A stretch of DNA of 64,000 nucleotides from an uncultured Methanomassiliicoccales archaeon (lineage in GTDB: Archaea; Thermoplasmatota; Thermoplasmata; Methanomassiliicoccales; Methanomethylophilaceae): contig CAUFXM010000005.1 of the NCBI GenBank assembly GCA_959597175.1, positions 79,387-143,386 of the forward strand, written 5' to 3'. Positions 17,342 through 25,961 of the stretch are shown here, one piece after another (positions within the stretch are counted from its first letter, which is position 1; each line of letters starts with the position of its first letter). The position numbers were made by a program, and so were the translations under genes. The notes under the pieces were generated by a model, which searched no databases, was not told the origin of the DNA, and was given only the letters and a program-made list of their open reading frames with translations.

Positions 17342-17539
17342 TTAAGGTTGGCGATGGCGGTCTGCCCAGTCGGCGATGAGGTTCCCGATGGCGGGCTCGG
17401 AGGCAATATCGCTTTTCCAAGAGCGGAAACGCTGAATTCTCACTCCTGGCCTCAGAGTCCCCGACTCCATGGACTCGACGAGTACCGCACCCTGTCCTTC
17501 GGCCACATCCAAGCATCGTTCGGTGAAATCGAATGACAT
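17342..17539 (-). CDS. Doubtful small ORF between trm1 and purA
   Basis: 65 codons, 21 bp downstream of trm1 in the same direction, with an ATG start but no clear ribosome-binding site. Its stop codon lies inside the presumed purA TATA box. No motif recognised. The spacing suits a third gene of the NTPase-trm1 operon, but codon use is mixed and the ORF may be chance. Confidence 0.25.
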   Translation of the reverse strand: MSFDFTERCLDVAEGQGAVLVESMESGTLRPGVRIQRFRSWKSDIASEPAIGNLIADWADRHRQP

Positions 17540-17560
17540 CGCGAGTCCGGAGCGGAACCG

Positions 17561-18673
17561 TCATACCCTGCCGGCGTCCGGACTGAACTCCCTGTACAGG
17601 GCGCAGAGCTCGTCCAGGGGGATGTCGGTCTTGAACGACGTGGGCGACACATGGGATTTGGACGCCCTCCCGTGGCCGTTCAGGAACTCCACGAAGTCGT
17701 CGATCCTGGGCGGCGACATCTTCAGATGGGAGGAGAGCTCGCTCATGTCGTAGACGAAGACCTGGTCGTCCAGCTCGTTCCTCCAGAGGTCCAGGTACTT
17801 GACGCACCTCCTCTGGTCCGCCATGCCCTCCGCTGACATCCTCGACAGGACGTAAGGGTCGTGGAGCGGACCCAGCCAGAACGGGCCGAGGCGGTGGTCG
17901 TCGTCCGGGAGCCTGGACGTGGACCTCTCCATCGTGGCCATGTCGTAGTGCATGTATCCCAGTGATGCGAGGGTCTCGTCGGCCTTGGCGGCGCCCTCGG
18001 TGACCTGGACGTACGTTCTGAAGTAGTGGTCGGCGTAGAACGAGAGCAGTGGTCTCATCCCGCGGTCGAACTTTGCCAGCTCCCTGGCTATGGAGCACAT
18101 GAGTATCCTGAGCCCGCCCTCGTGGCACATGAACCCGCGTATCGGCTCCGATTGGTACCTGCGCCTGCACTTGGGCGCGTGGGCGCCGGCCAGCGGGGCC
18201 GTGTCCGTCGCCGTTATCGCCAGGACGCCGTTCTTCCTGCACCCTATGATGCACGACTGGACGAACGGGGCGGGGGAGCCGAAGGGATCCAGGTCCACGT
18301 AGTCGAAGCCGCGCTCAGCCAGCAGGGCGTGCATGTTGCGGAGCGAGGGCTCGCAGTTGTCAAGCCCGTTGATCCTGATGTTCTCCTCGATGTACGGGAT
18401 GGACCCCGGGTTCACGTCGTTGGCCACCACGTGGGTGTCCGGGACCTCGTTGGCAATCCTCACCGCCCTCGATCCGGTGGCGGTCATCGCGTCGCAGACC
18501 TCAAGCGGGCGGTCCAGCGCGCGCAGGAGCATTATGCTGACGTCCCTGTTGAACGCCATCTGCTCGTTGAAGAACACGGTGCCCTGGATCTTCCCAGGCC
18601 CGTGCACAGAATGTTGAAGGGGGACCAGTATGTCCGTTTCGCCCTCGCGGATGACCATCCCTTCGGGGGTCAC
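17561..18673 (-). CDS. trm1: tRNA (guanine26-N2)-dimethyltransferase
   Basis: SAM-dependent enzyme placing two methyl groups on G26 of tRNA. 370 residues. Motif I-like CDAMTATGSRAVRIANE, acidic SAM contact VVANDVNPGSI, catalytic-region DLDPFGSPAPFVQ, then TATDTAPLAGAHAPKC and the Trm1-specific C-terminal domain (FWLGPLHDP). GTG start at 18673 overlaps the TGA of the NTPase gene (GTGA), so the pair is translationally coupled. Confidence 0.93.
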   Translation of the reverse strand: MTPEGMVIREGETDILVPLQHSVHGPGKIQGTVFFNEQMAFNRDVSIMLLRALDRPLEVCDAMTATGSRAVRIANEVPDTHVVANDVNPGSIPYIEENIRINGLDNCEPSLRNMHALLAERGFDYVDLDPFGSPAPFVQSCIIGCRKNGVLAITATDTAPLAGAHAPKCRRRYQSEPIRGFMCHEGGLRILMCSIARELAKFDRGMRPLLSFYADHYFRTYVQVTEGAAKADETLASLGYMHYDMATMERSTSRLPDDDHRLGPFWLGPLHDPYVLSRMSAEGMADQRRCVKYLDLWRNELDDQVFVYDMSELSSHLKMSPPRIDDFVEFLNGHGRASKSHVSPTSFKTDIPLDELCALYREFSPDAGRV

Positions 18674-19221
18674 ACGCTCTCCCCGCTCATCAGCTTGACG
18701 ATCTTGTAGGGGAGGATGTTGCGGTTCGTCGGGGTCACCTCCAGGATCCTAACATCGTCCCTCCTCCTGATGTCCTGGAGGAGTGGGTTCCTGGATTTCT
18801 TGTGGAGGGTTATGATCATGGGTTTGTCGGCGTCAAGCGCCTCTTTCACGGCGTCTATGAAGAGCTGGCTCTCGACCTCCATCTTGCCGACCTCGTCGAT
18901 CACGATGATGTCGCAGCTCTGACACGCGTCCCTTATGGCCTTGACCCCGACCTCCTCGAGTTTGGACAGGTCGACCCCGATCTTGCCGACCATGATCTTG
19001 CTCTCGATCTCGGTGCTGGCGAACACGGCGGTTTCGCCTGTCGCAAGGTCTCTGACAGTGAATCCCGTCTTGTGCCTGCCGTCGCCGACGGGCTCGTCGA
19101 TCATGCCTCCGATGGAGAGCTCCTCCTCCTTCAGCATCTCGATTACCCTCAGCAGGGCATAGGTCTTACCCGACCCCGGCAGACCGGTGATTCCTATCTT
19201 GATATCTGCTATCATGGACAC
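18670..19221 (-). CDS. Nucleoside-triphosphatase, THEP1/archaeal NTPase family
   Basis: 183 residues. Walker A GLPGSGKTYAL near residues 13-23, Walker B IIVIDEVGKME near residue 105, and the family-specific GFTVRDLATGE segment. Members hydrolyse NTPs in vitro; the cellular role is unsettled. First gene of the trm1 operon. TATA-like TTTTTATATTC at about 19262-19272. ATG 19221 and ATG 19215 are both possible starts. The leader can form CCAGT/ACTGG just upstream. Confidence 0.88.
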   Translation of the reverse strand: MSMIADIKIGITGLPGSGKTYALLRVIEMLKEEELSIGGMIDEPVGDGRHKTGFTVRDLATGETAVFASTEIESKIMVGKIGVDLSKLEEVGVKAIRDACQSCDIIVIDEVGKMEVESQLFIDAVKEALDADKPMIITLHKKSRNPLLQDIRRRDDVRILEVTPTNRNILPYKIVKLMSGESV

Positions 19222-19400
19222 GCCCGCCAGTTGAAAGACTGGCTCTAACTAGATGTTCCTGTGAATATAAAAAGAGTCGTTTAGATACTCTGAAATCGTG
19301 ACATTTCGTTCGTCGAAAATGGTACAAGTTGTCCGTTATCGTACGTCTATCGTCGTACGGAAAGTTGCTTTCCGGAACGGCCAGCAGGCATCGGGCGACT

Positions 19401-19778
19401 TCAGCAAACGTCGGAGATGTACATGAGAGGGTAGTGCAAATCATTGTCGTACCGCATCTCGGCAGTCACCCTCGAGTCCCCGACGCACACGGTCACCACC
19501 GCGTCTATCATGTCGCCGGTCAGCGACCTGTAGGAGTACCTGTCCCCGTCCTCTTCGAAGCCGGAGCGGTCAATGGACACCTGCACGGAGGTCACGTATG
19601 GTTGCACTGATATCGCGCGTGCGATCCCCTCCTCCAAGGAGTCCACCGTGTCCAGGTTGAAGGGCGTTCCCACGAACTGGTGGTATATGGTGCCCATCTT
19701 GATGCCCGCTTCGAAGAGCGCACGCTCCCTGTCCGTGCAGGCGAACCTCTTGCGCGCTGCAGTCTCCCTGTCGTCCAT
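19401..19778 (-). CDS. mptD: Dihydroneopterin aldolase, archaeal MptD family
   Basis: Cleaves 7,8-dihydroneopterin to the hydroxymethyl pterin used for tetrahydromethanopterin. 125 residues. The family signature is visible as DRERALFEAGIKMGTIYHQFVGTPFN near residues 17-42 (only key residues listed), including the invariant Glu and His-Gln. Later EGIARAISVQPYV and RYDNDLHYPLMYISDV match the rest of the fold. Divergent from nadA. TATA-like TTTATTAG near 19799-19806. Confidence 0.82.
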   Translation of the reverse strand: MDDRETAARKRFACTDRERALFEAGIKMGTIYHQFVGTPFNLDTVDSLEEGIARAISVQPYVTSVQVSIDRSGFEEDGDRYSYRSLTGDMIDAVVTVCVGDSRVTAEMRYDNDLHYPLMYISDVC

Positions 19779-19836
19779 GCTGCGGTATTTGGGTCGGACT
19801 AATAAAGATGCTTAGCCAGACCGGAGGCCGCCGAGC

Positions 19837-19857
19837 CGGCCGGCCCTGTCCCGGCCG
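19837..19857. other. GC hairpin between mptD and nadA promoters
   Basis: CGGCCGG-N7-CCGGCCG, 7-bp perfect stem, between two divergent promoters and outside either presumed transcript. Role unknown; possibly a protein site or chance in GC-rich DNA. Confidence 0.3.
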
Positions 19858-19886
19858 CAGCATCTGAAACGGCTGTGACCGACCAA

Positions 19887-19896
19887 TTTAATAAAG
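19887..19896 (+). promoter_or_regulatory. TATA box of nadA
   Basis: TTTAATAAAG ends 20 nt before the nadA ATG, as expected for a leaderless archaeal transcript. Confidence 0.7.
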
Positions 19897-19915
19897 GGGC
19901 GGCGATGGGCGGGGC

Positions 19916-20818
19916 ATGGAATCCATCGGGGACAGGATCGCCCGTCTGAAGGAGGAGCGCAACGCCGTCATCCTCGCCCACAACTACTGCCTGCCGGAAG
20001 TGCAGGATGTCGCGGACCATGTCGGCGACTCGCTGGGATTGTCTATAAGGGCCAGGGACACCGACGCCGACGTGATCGTGTTCTGCGGCGTCACATTCAT
20101 GGCCGAGACCGCCAAGATCCTCAACCCCGGGAAGACGGTCCTGATCCCGGAGCCTGCCGCGGTGTGCGCCATGGCCCAGATGTGCAGCCCGGGGGCGATA
20201 GCCGCCGCCAGGGAGGGCAACCCCGGGAAGGAGGTCGTGGGCTACGTGAACTCCACCGCCGCCTGCAAGGCCGAGATGGACGTGTGCTGCACCTCCTCCA
20301 ACGCAGTGGCGGTGGTGTCGTCCCTCGGGTCCGAAGGGGCTGTTTTCGTCCCAGACCGCAACCTGGGGGCCTACGCCGCATCCAGATGCCCGGACAAGGA
20401 CGTGGTCCTCTGGGACGGGTTCTGCCCTGTACACCAGTCGATAACAGTCCATCAGGTGCTCAGACTGAAGGAGGAGCATCCCGGAGCGGAGGTCCTCGCG
20501 CATCCGGAGTGCAGGGCCGAGGTGCTGGAGATGGCCGACGTGGTCGGCTCCACCGAGGCGATGCTGAAGCACTGCTCCGCATCCGACGATGGGGACTTCA
20601 TCGTGCTGACCGAGGTCGGGATGCGTCACCGTCTGGAGACCGGATGCCCGGGCAAGGCGTTCCATCTCCCGGAGCTCGCCGTGTGCGGCGTGATGAAGAT
20701 GACCACCCTGGAGTCGGTGGCCGCGGCACTGGAGAGCATGTCTCCGGAGGTCACCCTGCCGGAGGATGTCATGGAACGGGCCCGTAGGCCCGTCGAGCGC
20801 ATGACGCGCATCTCATGA
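19916..20818 (+). CDS. nadA: Quinolinate synthase
   Basis: 4Fe-4S enzyme condensing iminoaspartate with dihydroxyacetone phosphate to quinolinate in NAD synthesis. 300 residues, the usual three-domain length. The three cluster cysteines fall in VFCGVTFMAETAKIL, in the CCTSSNAVAV segment and in ETGCPGKAFHLPE. N-terminal AHNYCLPEVQDVADHVGDS is typical. Leaderless promoter. Its 3' end overlaps the convergent YbjN gene by 6 bp. nadB and nadC are not in the window. Confidence 0.93.
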   Translation: MESIGDRIARLKEERNAVILAHNYCLPEVQDVADHVGDSLGLSIRARDTDADVIVFCGVTFMAETAKILNPGKTVLIPEPAAVCAMAQMCSPGAIAAAREGNPGKEVVGYVNSTAACKAEMDVCCTSSNAVAVVSSLGSEGAVFVPDRNLGAYAASRCPDKDVVLWDGFCPVHQSITVHQVLRLKEEHPGAEVLAHPECRAEVLEMADVVGSTEAMLKHCSASDDGDFIVLTEVGMRHRLETGCPGKAFHLPELAVCGVMKMTTLESVAAALESMSPEVTLPEDVMERARRPVERMTRIS

Positions 20819-21283
20819 GAACATGGGGTCCTTTCTGACCGCGTTGGCGGGGATGAGTCCCTGGAGCTTGCCGTCGTTGACGTCGACGGTCTTGAAGGCG
20901 ATCATGACGAGGTGCTTGATGGTGTCCACGGAGGGCGCCCTGTCGAAGTAGCTCTGCACGATCTTGAAGTAGATCTTGGGCTCCTCGTCGGCCATGTAGA
21001 ATCCGCCGTTGTTGATCGTGTTGTTGACAGTGTTCAGCTCCGGAATCAGCTTCTGCCTCGCCTCCTCGGGGATGTCGAACATCAGGTAGCAGTAGATATT
21101 CAGGGTGAGGTTGTTGTCGTCGGCTATGATCGCCATGCCGATCGGGTTGTCGTCCCCCATCGCGCTGAGGACGATGCTCCCCTCGTCCCTTGACTCGTAG
21201 TTGAGATCGAGCTCCCCGAGAGCCTTCCTGACGTTGGCCAGGACCTTCGCTCCGTCAACCTTTCCGAACATGCTGACCCCCAT
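20813..21283 (-). CDS. YbjN-domain protein
   Basis: 156 residues, soluble alpha/beta, resembling the YbjN/sensory-transduction-regulator fold that is structurally close to type III secretion chaperones. It is seen as MAIIADDNNLTLNIYCYLMFDIPEE and LNTVNNTINNGGFYM (short excerpts). Function unknown. The ATG at 21283 has AAGGA nine bases upstream, placed exactly after a TGATAA pair (21296-21301), as if a preceding gene ended there. The citrate synthase frame upstream does not use that stop. Alternative start: ATG 21271. Confidence 0.75.
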   Translation of the reverse strand: MGVSMFGKVDGAKVLANVRKALGELDLNYESRDEGSIVLSAMGDDNPIGMAIIADDNNLTLNIYCYLMFDIPEEARQKLIPELNTVNNTINNGGFYMADEEPKIYFKIVQSYFDRAPSVDTIKHLVMIAFKTVDVNDGKLQGLIPANAVRKDPMFS

Positions 21284-22662
21284 CGGTCTCGGTCCTTATC
21301 ATCGTTGCGAGGGCCGCGGTCCTCGAGCGGCACGTACTCCTTCGGCACGGCCATGCTGATGTACGCGGGACGGAGGATCTTGTTGGACGTGACCAGCTCC
21401 TCTATGCGGTGGGCGCTCCAGCCCACTATCCTGGCCGTGGCGAACAGCGCGGTGTACAGCTCCTTGGGGATCCCCAGCAGGTCGTACACGAAGCCGCTGT
21501 AGAAGTCCACGTTCGCGGATACGCTGGTGGCGTTGGGGCGCTTGGCCAGGATGAGCTCCGGGGCCATGGTCTCCACCCTCTCGTAGAGTTTGTAGTCGTC
21601 GAGCCTCCCCTTCTCCGCAGCCAGCTTCTCCACGAACGACTTGAAGACCTCGGCCCTGGGGTCCGAGATGGTGTAGACCGCGTGTCCCATCCCGTAGATG
21701 AGGCCCTGGTGGTCGAACGTCTTCTTGTCGAGGATCTCGTTGAGGTACTTCGCGAGCTCCTTGTCGCTGTCCAGGTGACGGACGTGCTTCTTGATGTCGT
21801 CCATCATCTCCATGACCTTCTGGTTGGCCCCTCCGTGTTTGGGTCCCTTCAGCGAGGACATCGCCGCGGCTATGACGGCGTAGGTGTCGGAACCGGAGGA
21901 CGTGGTCACCCTGGTGGTGAAGGTGGAGTTGTTCCCCCCGCCGTGCTCCATGTGAAGCACGAGGGCCAGGTCGAGGACGGTGGCCTCCAGGTACGTGTAG
22001 GATTTGTCCGGCCTCAGCATCCTCAGGATGTTCTCGGCGGTGGAGAGTCTGGGGTCCGGGCGGTGGATGTACATGCTCTCGTCGTTGATGTAGTGGTTGT
22101 AGGCGTGGTAGCTGTAGACCGTGAGCATGGGGAACACGCTGATAAGATAGATGCACTGCCTGAGAACGTTGTTCAGGCTGTTGTCCAGCGCCTTCTTGTC
22201 GTAGGATGCCAGGAAAAGTATGCACCTGGCGATGGAATTCATGATGTCCTTGCTGGCGGCCTTCATGATGACGTCCCTGACGAAGGTCACGGGGAGTTTC
22301 CTCTCCTCGGTCAGGTGAAGCTTGAACTCCTCCAGCTCCTCCTCAGTGGGCAGGGACCCGAATAGGAGAAGGTAGGCGCACTCCTCGAAGCCGAAGCGTT
22401 TGTTCACGAAGCCGTCGGTCAGGTCCTTGATGTCGTAGCCGCGATATCTGAGCTTGCCGGGACAGGGGATCTTCTTCCCGTCGACCCTCTCGGTCCCGTC
22501 CACCTGGGACACGGTGGTCAGACCGACGACAACCCCGTTCCCGTTGGCGTCGCGGAGCCCTTTCTTGACGTCGTACTTCTCATAGAGTTCGGGGGAGAAG
22601 CTGTCGATCTGCATGCACATCTCCTTCTTCCTCTCTATGAATCTCTTGTAGTCGCTGTTCAT
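21124..22662 (-). CDS. gltA: Citrate synthase; C-terminus probably altered by a frameshift
   Basis: Condenses oxaloacetate and acetyl-CoA to citrate; in methanogens it can feed glutamate synthesis. 512 codons as read. Core motifs: LRYRGYDIKDL, MEHGGGNNSTFTTRVTTSSGSDTY in part (catalytic His), GPKHGGANQKVMEM, GMGHAVYTISDPRA and DFYSGFVYDLLGIP with the catalytic Asp. The fold should end near YVPLEDR, but the frame runs on for about 60 Arg/Ser-rich codons overlapping the YbjN gene by 160 bp. A TGA-TAA pair at 21296-21301 is one frame away, so a single-base change near the end is likely. The GGGGAGAAGG ahead of ATG 22662 supports the start. Confidence 0.88.
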   Translation of the reverse strand: MNSDYKRFIERKKEMCMQIDSFSPELYEKYDVKKGLRDANGNGVVVGLTTVSQVDGTERVDGKKIPCPGKLRYRGYDIKDLTDGFVNKRFGFEECAYLLLFGSLPTEEELEEFKLHLTEERKLPVTFVRDVIMKAASKDIMNSIARCILFLASYDKKALDNSLNNVLRQCIYLISVFPMLTVYSYHAYNHYINDESMYIHRPDPRLSTAENILRMLRPDKSYTYLEATVLDLALVLHMEHGGGNNSTFTTRVTTSSGSDTYAVIAAAMSSLKGPKHGGANQKVMEMMDDIKKHVRHLDSDKELAKYLNEILDKKTFDHQGLIYGMGHAVYTISDPRAEVFKSFVEKLAAEKGRLDDYKLYERVETMAPELILAKRPNATSVSANVDFYSGFVYDLLGIPKELYTALFATARIVGWSAHRIEELVTSNKILRPAYISMAVPKEYVPLEDRGPRNDDKDRDRWGSACSERLTERRSWPTSGRLSGSSISTTSQGTRGASSSARWGTTTRSAWRS

Positions 22663-22768
22663 GTCCTTCTCTCCCCGGAAGCGGTTTGGTGAGGCGCCGG
22701 ACGGGGTTTCGGAACCGTCCCGAGAAAGGCGCCGATTGAATGCAAGTGCTCTCGGTTATGGGCTAAAG

Positions 22769-22777
22769 CTTAATAAG
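22769..22777. promoter_or_regulatory. Shared palindromic TATA element CTTAATAAG
   Basis: A near-symmetric TATA-like sequence between the divergent citrate synthase and SAMP-like genes; it reads as a TATA box on both strands. Leaders would be about 80 nt and about 130 nt. Confidence 0.4.
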
Positions 22778-22925
22778 GATGGTTATCGGGCTGGATGGTT
22801 TCTCCATGAGACCTGCCCATGACTTCGGAGTCCAGCGTCGCGGCGGAAGGCGTCCAGGGAGACGGGATGGTACATCCACGGCCAACGGCGACACGGTGAA
22901 ATACCCCGCTCCCGTCCCCCTCGCC

Positions 22926-23117
22926 ATGGCAAGGATCGCAGTCGACGGAAGGACGGTGGAGTCCACACCGGGCGAGACGATAGGGGACGCCGTGTCCCGT
23001 CAGGGGTTGCACCCGGATTCGTACGTCTTCCTTATCGGCGGAAGGCCGGTGCCCATGGACACCGTGCCACCGGAGGATGCGGAGGTACGGGCCATGAGGG
23101 TGGCCTCCGGCGGCTGA
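22926..23117 (+). CDS. SAMP/MoaD/ThiS-like small ubiquitin-fold protein
   Basis: 63 residues ending in SGG, the C-terminal diglycine used for adenylation, thiocarboxylation or protein conjugation. Beta-grasp pattern: RIAVDGRTVEST-PGETIGDAV ... VFLIGGRPVPMDT ... VRAMRVASGG. An upstream in-frame ATG at 22779 exists, but the intervening codons are Arg/Gly-rich and unlike the fold, so ATG 22926 is preferred. Roles possible: SAMP modifier, sulfur carrier for tRNA thiolation, or molybdopterin. The partner E1-like enzyme is not in the window. Confidence 0.75.
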   Translation: MARIAVDGRTVESTPGETIGDAVSRQGLHPDSYVFLIGGRPVPMDTVPPEDAEVRAMRVASGG

Positions 23118-23948
23118 TCAGTTTCCGGCGATCTCCAGCAGGGCCTCCAGGTCCAGAGCCCCTTCGCAGGCGTCGGCCATCTCGTCTATGTTCGACATGA
23201 ACGCGCTCCTCGCGTCTGAGCCCTCCAGCTTCCCATCCGAGGACGACAGGGAGTCCTCCTCCGGGAACCTCAGGTCCATGTACGGGAGGACGCCGAGGCA
23301 TCTCATCCCAGTCAGCCTCTCGAGCTCCCGTATCCCGGACCCGAGTATCGAGGGCTCGCCGCGGAACCTGTTTATGACGAACCCCTTCAGGAGCGGCCTC
23401 ACGTCCTCGGGGACGAGGAGCCACGTCCCGTATATCGCGGCGAAGACCCCTCCCCGCTCTATGTCGCCCACCAGGACCGACGGGATGCCGAGGCGCCTCA
23501 TCATGCCGATGTTTGCCACATCGCGGTCCATGATGTTCATCTCCACGGGGGATCCGGACCCCTCGCAGACCACGAAGTCGTGGCGCTCGGAGAGCCTCCC
23601 GAACGCCTGCTCAGCCGCGTCCAGGGCGAGGTCCCTGTCCATTGGGTGATCGCGGGTCACGTCCATCGCTGGCCTCCCCCCGAGGACCAGCTGGATGACG
23701 CCGTTCCCGGAGGGCTTCAGGAGAACGGGGTTCATGTCCGTCTCCGGCTCAAGTCCGGAGGACCAGGCCTGGAACGCCTGCCCCATCCCTATCTCGCCGC
23801 CGTCCTGAGTGGCGTATGAGTTCAGGGAGAGGTTCAGGGCCTTGAACGGGACCGGGTCCAGCCCCTTCCTGAGCGCCAGCCTGCAGAGCATGGCGCAGAA
23901 CGTGGTCTTCCCGGCGCCGGACGAAGTGCCAAGGACGAGCAGCCTCAT
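23118..23948 (-). CDS. Short CobQ paralogue lacking the glutamine amidotransferase domain
   Basis: 276 residues. N-terminal BioD/CobQ-type ATPase domain with P-loop GTSSGAGKTTFCAML, KALNLSLNSYATQDGGEIGM, MNPVLLKPSG and EGSGSPVEMNIMDRDVAN, all matching cobyric acid synthase. The chain stops where the GATase domain would begin; the tail is a short helical segment (MADACEGALDLEALLEI) also found at the end of the upstream CobQ. Start ATG 23948 overlaps the stop of full-length cobQ (ATGA). It could be a partner subunit, or a duplicated domain with a different amidated substrate. Confidence 0.8.
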   Translation of the reverse strand: MRLLVLGTSSGAGKTTFCAMLCRLALRKGLDPVPFKALNLSLNSYATQDGGEIGMGQAFQAWSSGLEPETDMNPVLLKPSGNGVIQLVLGGRPAMDVTRDHPMDRDLALDAAEQAFGRLSERHDFVVCEGSGSPVEMNIMDRDVANIGMMRRLGIPSVLVGDIERGGVFAAIYGTWLLVPEDVRPLLKGFVINRFRGEPSILGSGIRELERLTGMRCLGVLPYMDLRFPEEDSLSSSDGKLEGSDARSAFMSNIDEMADACEGALDLEALLEIAGN

Positions 23949-25774
23949 CTGGATCCCTCCAGGATGGACATCAGCGCGTCCATGTCCAGTCCCGCCTCGA
24001 AGACGTCGGCCAGCCTCTCGATGTTGTCCTCCACGATGTCGTCGTAGTCCCTGGTCTCAGACGTGTCCACCGTCCTGCCGTCGTGGCTGACGAACGAGAG
24101 GAAGTACCTCCTGAATGGCATGCGGTCGAAGACCCCGTGGAGGTACGTCCCGAACAGCATCTCGTCCTCCCTGACCGACCCCTCCTCCTGCGGGCCGCCG
24201 TCGAACCTGTTGGTGATCCTGAAAAGCGGTCTCTCGTTGACCTCGGACGTCCCCATGTGGAGCTCGTAGCCGGTGACCTCGCCGCCGTCACCGACAAGCA
24301 TCTCCGCGGTGTTGTTGACGATCCTCTTCTCGTACGCCCCCCAGCTCGAGGTGTTGTCGAAGAACCCGAGTCCGGGGATGACGGTCCCGGGAACGCCCCC
24401 CTCCAGGCCTTCCGGGTCCCGGAGCTCGCGTCCCATCATCTGGTATCCGCCGCAGATGCCGACGATCGGCACCGTCCCGCGCATGGACCTGAGCCTGTCG
24501 GCGATCCCGCGCTCCTCCATCCACCTCATGTCGTTCACCGTGTTCTTGGTACCTGGGAGCACCACGGCGTCGACACCGTCGAGGTCGGATGCCTGCTCGA
24601 CGAACACCACCGACACGTCCTCCAGGTATAGTGGGTCGATGTCGGTGAAGTTGGCTATCCTCGGGAACTTGACCACGCCCACGAGGCATTTCCCGTCCCC
24701 CTTGGACCTGAGGCCCCTGAGCGCCTCGGAGTCCTCCGACGGCAGGACGACGTCGGCGTGTGGGATGACGCCGATCACCGGCACGCCCGCCATCCTCTCG
24801 AACTCGGGTATGGCGGACCTGAACCCGTCGGTGCTCCCGCGGATGTTGTTGAAGATGACCCCCTTGATCCTGCGCCTGTCCTCCTCCGGGATGAGCTTGA
24901 TGGTTCCGAGGGCGTATGCGAAGGATCCTCCCCAGTCCACGTTCACCACCAGGACCACGTCCGCATCGGCAATCCTGGCCGCGCCCATGTTGGCTATGTC
25001 CCTGTCGTAGATGTTGATCTCCGCTGGGGACCCCGCCCCCTCCATGATCACGTAGTCGTATCTTCCCTTGAGGAAATCAACGTTCTCCCTGACGATGTCC
25101 CTGCCGGGGCCCGGGACGAACTCCCCGTAGTACGATTCCACATCGTAGTCCGCGTATGGCTGGCCGCGCACCATGACCTGGGACACCGTGTCCCCTTTGG
25201 GTTTGAGGAGGATCGGGTTCATGTGGCTGTCCGGGTTCTTCAGGCCTGCCGCCTTGCACTGCAGGGTCTGTATCATCGCGATCTCGGATCCGCCCATGGT
25301 CACCTTGGAGTTCAGGCTCATGTTCTGGCTCTTGAACGGGGCGACCAGATACCCCCTGCGCATCAGTATCCTGCAGATGGCGGCGACGGTCACGGACTTC
25401 CCGGCGTCCGAGGTGGCTCCGACCACCATCAGGGCCCTGCCCTTCCTGTAGAACCTGGACTTGACCTCTCCGAACACTTCCTTGAAGCGGGGGTCGCCGG
25501 CCTCCTTTATGCCCAGCCGGGCCGCCTCCTCCACGACGAATCTGCAGACCGGGGTGCGGTGGATCAGGAGGCAGTCGGTGCAGTTCCACACCCTCCTCCC
25601 TCTTCTGCCCACGAGCCAGCTGCCCAGGTCCTCGTCTTCGCACGGGTAGAAGGGGCAGTAGCAGAAGGTGCAGTCCTGACCTCTGAAGTGGCACGGGTGG
25701 TAGTCGCAGTCGGTGTTGGAGCCGATCCATCCGGCCTCCAGCTCCTCGTTGACCTTCTTCTTGATGCAGTCCAT
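23945..25774 (-). CDS. cobQ: Cobyric acid synthase with N-terminal cysteine-rich domain
   Basis: Amidates adenosyl-cobyrinate a,c-diamide at four side chains for corrinoid synthesis, essential to methyl-transfer methanogenesis. 609 residues. Residues 1-90 hold a Cys-rich small domain (CDYHPCHFRGQDCTFCYCP, then NCTDC). Next is the ATPase domain with P-loop GATSDAGKSVTVAAI, KSQNMSLNSKV and EGAGSPAEINIYDRDIAN. The class I amidotransferase domain shows VGICGGYQMMG (catalytic Cys) and YLHGVFDRMPFR (catalytic His). Start ATG 25774, with a short leader from a TATA-like GCTTAATGAG at about 25808-25817. The extra Cys-rich module is known fused to some archaeal CobQ proteins and may bind a metal. Confidence 0.9.
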   Translation of the reverse strand: MDCIKKKVNEELEAGWIGSNTDCDYHPCHFRGQDCTFCYCPFYPCEDEDLGSWLVGRRGRRVWNCTDCLLIHRTPVCRFVVEEAARLGIKEAGDPRFKEVFGEVKSRFYRKGRALMVVGATSDAGKSVTVAAICRILMRRGYLVAPFKSQNMSLNSKVTMGGSEIAMIQTLQCKAAGLKNPDSHMNPILLKPKGDTVSQVMVRGQPYADYDVESYYGEFVPGPGRDIVRENVDFLKGRYDYVIMEGAGSPAEINIYDRDIANMGAARIADADVVLVVNVDWGGSFAYALGTIKLIPEEDRRRIKGVIFNNIRGSTDGFRSAIPEFERMAGVPVIGVIPHADVVLPSEDSEALRGLRSKGDGKCLVGVVKFPRIANFTDIDPLYLEDVSVVFVEQASDLDGVDAVVLPGTKNTVNDMRWMEERGIADRLRSMRGTVPIVGICGGYQMMGRELRDPEGLEGGVPGTVIPGLGFFDNTSSWGAYEKRIVNNTAEMLVGDGGEVTGYELHMGTSEVNERPLFRITNRFDGGPQEEGSVREDEMLFGTYLHGVFDRMPFRRYFLSFVSHDGRTVDTSETRDYDDIVEDNIERLADVFEAGLDMDALMSILEGSR

Positions 25775-25930
25775 GGCTGGGTCTCCCGGTGATGGATGGG
25801 TAATCCCGCTCATTAAGCTTCGTCTGGCACGGCAGTCCGCGGCGGACGGTCCCGGGGGTTTTCGGACGGTCCCCATGGAATCTGGCTATGTGGTCCAGCA
25901 GGTACCTTTTTCGGTCAACCCGGGGAGTCG

Positions 25931-25940
25931 TTTATAAATG
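25931..25940 (+). promoter_or_regulatory. TATA box of the SbcD-like gene
   Basis: TTTATAAATG ends 22 nt before ATG 25962, so the transcript is leaderless or nearly so. Confidence 0.7.
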
Positions 25941-25961
25941 ACGTACCTCTAGCAACATGTT

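Noticed and set aside
22779..22925. Upstream start for the SAMP-like gene
   Set aside because: The added residues are Arg/Gly-rich and do not fit the beta-grasp fold; ATG 22926 directly precedes the first strand.
25775..25961. Cobalamin riboswitch upstream of cobQ
   Set aside because: The leader is about 25 nt and lacks the B12-box; no space for the aptamer.
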